Shown piece after piece: positions 5,660-7,485 of a DNA stretch of 7,485 nucleotides. Within the stretch, counting starts at the first letter, position 1. Each line of letters begins with the position of its first letter. Position numbers and translations under genes: made by a program. The DNA lies in contig JAHEAM010000182.1 of the NCBI GenBank assembly GCA_024642765.1, forward strand, positions 1 to 7,485, in the 5' to 3' direction. Source of the DNA: Planctomycetaceae bacterium. GTDB taxonomy: Bacteria > Planctomycetota > Planctomycetia > Pirellulales > Pirellulaceae. The notes beneath the pieces were generated by a model. The model did not search any database. It had not been told where the DNA came from and was given only the letters and a program-made list of their open reading frames with translations.

Positions 5660-6922
5660 ATGTTTTTACCTTCAAAAAGATTCGTGTTCGCCCGCGGTTT
5701 CATTGCGACATTCATATGCGCACTATGTATGAATGCCTGCGGTCAAGAAACACCCATCTTTGAATGGATACTGCTAAAAAACGGAAATATGATTTCTGGT
5801 CGACCACAATTGGGTTATGATCGCACGACTATCGAATTACCAAACGGAAGCCGTATGGTCATGTCGACAGACGACATCTCCTTCATTTGCGATAGTTATT
5901 CCGAAGCCTTTCAGTTTCAAAAACGTGCCATTACCGCGGACGACATTGACGGCCAAGTCGCACTTTTTCGCTGGTGCTTGCGGAACAAACAATTCGAATT
6001 GGCCCACCAGCAAATCGACGATCTGCAATTCACAAAGATGCCTCCAGGTGATTTGTTGATGCTGTTAAGGCAATTGGACTCAGCGGTGGCTTCGATGGAC
6101 ACCCAAAACAGAGACCCGAAGATAGAGGTAGCTGCCGACTTTCAGATGCTACAGCCTCAATTGTCCAATGAGAATTTATTGGGCGCCGACCCAAATATCC
6201 GAACGGTTGGCTTTGAAACGGATCTGCCTGCCAAAAAAACGACAACGCTCAATGTGAATGATTTGGAGCGCGTCCTTGAAAACATCCCCGATTTCGGAAA
6301 GCAGAGTTTCAAACGCGTCGTTGAACCAATTATTGTAAAAAACTGTAGCAATGCTGGCTGCCATCATCAAAACCAACAGGTGATGCCACTAATGACAATG
6401 TCGCGTGGTGAATCAATTCCAAAACGAATGAGTCAACAGAATTTGGTTCAGGTTATGCGTTTTGTTGAACAAGAAACGATGGAGGGCGAGAACCTACTTC
6501 TCAAACAGGCGCTTTCGGTACACGCTAATTGCGAGAAAGCACCAATTGACGAAGGCTCTCGTGAATTCATCTTGTTAACGGAGTGGGTTGCGTTAATGGA
6601 TCAGCCGACCAAGGATGCACATCTTGAACGATTTTTCCCGGACACGAAAGACAGCCAAATCGATGACAAGCCGCAACCGATTCAGACAATTCCGAAACTA
6701 GATTCGTTTTTGCGTGGCACAGAGCCAAAAACCAAGATCAACGAAACATCCGATATTAAGAATGCCAAAATAGAATCGCAAGGAATGCTTCAACCATCCC
6801 ACAAGTCAAGCGAAGCCCCAAAAATCCCTCGCCTTGATCCATCAACGATTTCACCACAGTCGAACAATCCGTTTGATCCCTCAGCGTTCAACCGCCGGCA
6901 TCATGGCGGCGTTCGGAAATAA
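5660..6922 (+). CDS. Secreted planctomycete-type protein with a single CX4CH cytochrome-like motif
   Basis: The 420-residue product starts with a signal peptide (FARGFIATFICALCMNACGQE); MNAC is a poor lipobox, so a lipoprotein is possible but not shown. Residues about 33-80 form a small beta-rich module with WILLKNGNMISGRP and IELPNGSRMVM, followed by SEAFQFQKRAITADDIDG and a helical stretch (RWCLRNKQFELAHQQIDDL). The central domain contains VVEPIIVKNCSNAGCHHQNQ, with Cys229, Cys234 and His235 as a CX4CH motif, then a Met-rich block (QQVMPLMTMSRG) and NLVQVMRFVEQE. CX4CH binds covalent haem in class III cytochromes c, and similar cysteine-histidine motifs are widespread in secreted planctomycete proteins; haem binding here is inference. 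Residues after about 330 are low-complexity and Lys/Pro/Ser-rich, ending NNPFDPSAFNRRHHGG. I recognise the architecture as planctomycete-like but know no assigned function. No Shine-Dalgarno site precedes the ATG, so the start is supported mainly by the signal peptide. Confidence 0.75.
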   Translation: MFLPSKRFVFARGFIATFICALCMNACGQETPIFEWILLKNGNMISGRPQLGYDRTTIELPNGSRMVMSTDDISFICDSYSEAFQFQKRAITADDIDGQVALFRWCLRNKQFELAHQQIDDLQFTKMPPGDLLMLLRQLDSAVASMDTQNRDPKIEVAADFQMLQPQLSNENLLGADPNIRTVGFETDLPAKKTTTLNVNDLERVLENIPDFGKQSFKRVVEPIIVKNCSNAGCHHQNQQVMPLMTMSRGESIPKRMSQQNLVQVMRFVEQETMEGENLLLKQALSVHANCEKAPIDEGSREFILLTEWVALMDQPTKDAHLERFFPDTKDSQIDDKPQPIQTIPKLDSFLRGTEPKTKINETSDIKNAKIESQGMLQPSHKSSEAPKIPRLDPSTISPQSNNPFDPSAFNRRHHGGVRK

Positions 6923-6928
6923 AACTCG

Positions 6929-7485
6929 CTAGAGCTGATTCTGGGAAGCAAACTGTTGCAAAAATTGCCTTGCTGCGCGAGCTCGGTGGCTAATCATGGA
7001 TTTGACGGCGAGACCAAGTTGCCCAAACGTTTGGTGATACTCAACCACCTCGAACAGCGGGTCATAACCGAATCCCTCTGATCCGTGATACGACTCTAAA
7101 ATCCGACCGTGACATTCGCCAAGACAGTCGATCCAAATCTTGCCTGACGGATCACTAAGACACATAGAACAAGTGTACCAGGCACCGCGTTTGGCCAGGG
7201 GCACACCGCTCAACTGCCGAAGCAGGTGCTCATTGTTTCGCGTGTCATCGCGTGGCTCTCCTGCAAACCGTGCCGAGTAAATTCCCGGTGCACCCTTTAA
7301 GGCAGCCACGCTCAAACCGCTATCCTCCGCCAGCACCCAGCGATTCAAGGCTCGCGCCTGTTCAGTCGCTTTCAGTTGAGCATTTTCTTGAAAAGTGCTA
7401 CCCGTCTCTTCAACATCGACTGCATTATCGAAATCCGACAATGGCAAAAGCCGGATACCAGCGGATGAGAAAATATCGTTCAGCT
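6929..7485 (-). CDS. rdgB: RdgB/HAM1 family XTP/dITP pyrophosphatase (5' end beyond right edge)
   Basis: Enzymes of this family hydrolyse non-canonical purine nucleoside triphosphates (XTP, dITP, ITP) to monophosphate and pyrophosphate, keeping deaminated bases out of DNA and RNA; they are cytoplasmic homodimers. About 184 residues are visible, and the frame stays open to the window edge. The true start, with the N-terminal SGNxxK substrate motif, therefore lies outside, perhaps 10-20 residues further. A TTG at 7445-7447 is not the likely start because family-like sequence (LNDIFSSAGIRLLPL) precedes it. Visible signatures in order are VEETGSTFQENAQLKA, the catalytic LAEDSGLSVAALKGAPGIYSAR, GSEGFGYDPLF and ISHRARA. 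The last differs from the usual SHRGRA by Ala for Gly. The segment before it, FGQLGLAVKSMISHR, lacks the common 'SxEEKNxISHR' wording. The gene converges on the CX4CH protein gene with six bases between the stop codons. Confidence 0.93.
   Translation of the reverse strand, partial: LNDIFSSAGIRLLPLSDFDNAVDVEETGSTFQENAQLKATEQARALNRWVLAEDSGLSVAALKGAPGIYSARFAGEPRDDTRNNEHLLRQLSGVPLAKRGAWYTCSMCLSDPSGKIWIDCLGECHGRILESYHGSEGFGYDPLFEVVEYHQTFGQLGLAVKSMISHRARAARQFLQQFASQNQL

Overview
The window looks like ordinary chromosomal DNA of a member of the Planctomycetota, probably a Pirellula/Rhodopirellula-like marine or freshwater lineage with roughly 50% GC. This is inferred from the gene content. The clearest pointers are a secreted protein with an N-terminal 'LxNG...LPNG' module and a single CX4CH cytochrome-like motif (an architecture I associate with planctomycetes), a coiled-coil OprO/OprP-type porin, and patchy use of Shine-Dalgarno sites. 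No mobile element, CRISPR array, rRNA or tRNA is visible.

Layout. Positions 1-297 hold a stop-free + strand frame that may be the 3' end of an upstream gene (weak). Positions 298-618 are non-coding and rich in small hairpins; they form the upstream region of rpsD (ribosomal protein S4, +, 619-1233). rpsD stands alone and is followed by a strong intrinsic terminator (1319-1354). Seven bases later a consensus -35 box begins, the probable promoter of lpdA (dihydrolipoyl dehydrogenase, +, 1413-2849). lpdA is followed after 29 bases by map (type I methionine aminopeptidase, +, 2879-3739), probably in one transcript. A porin gene (-, 3775-5280) converges on map.

The 379-base region 5281-5659 separates the porin from a divergent secreted CX4CH protein (+, 5660-6922). 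It carries a perfect 10-bp inverted repeat and a promoter-like pair placed so that the second transcript could be leaderless. The last gene is an RdgB/HAM1-type nucleotide pyrophosphatase (-), whose 5' end lies beyond the right edge; it converges on the CX4CH gene with only 6 bases between the stop codons.

Functionally these are mostly housekeeping genes: translation (S4), central carbon metabolism (E3 of the 2-oxo-acid dehydrogenase complexes), N-terminal protein maturation (Map) and nucleotide-pool sanitation (RdgB). Two envelope genes share a divergent control region. I see no evidence for a new multi-gene system. The points most worth a second look are the CX4CH protein, its possible leaderless start, the inverted repeat in the shared control region, and a possible alternative-pairing leader in front of rpsD.
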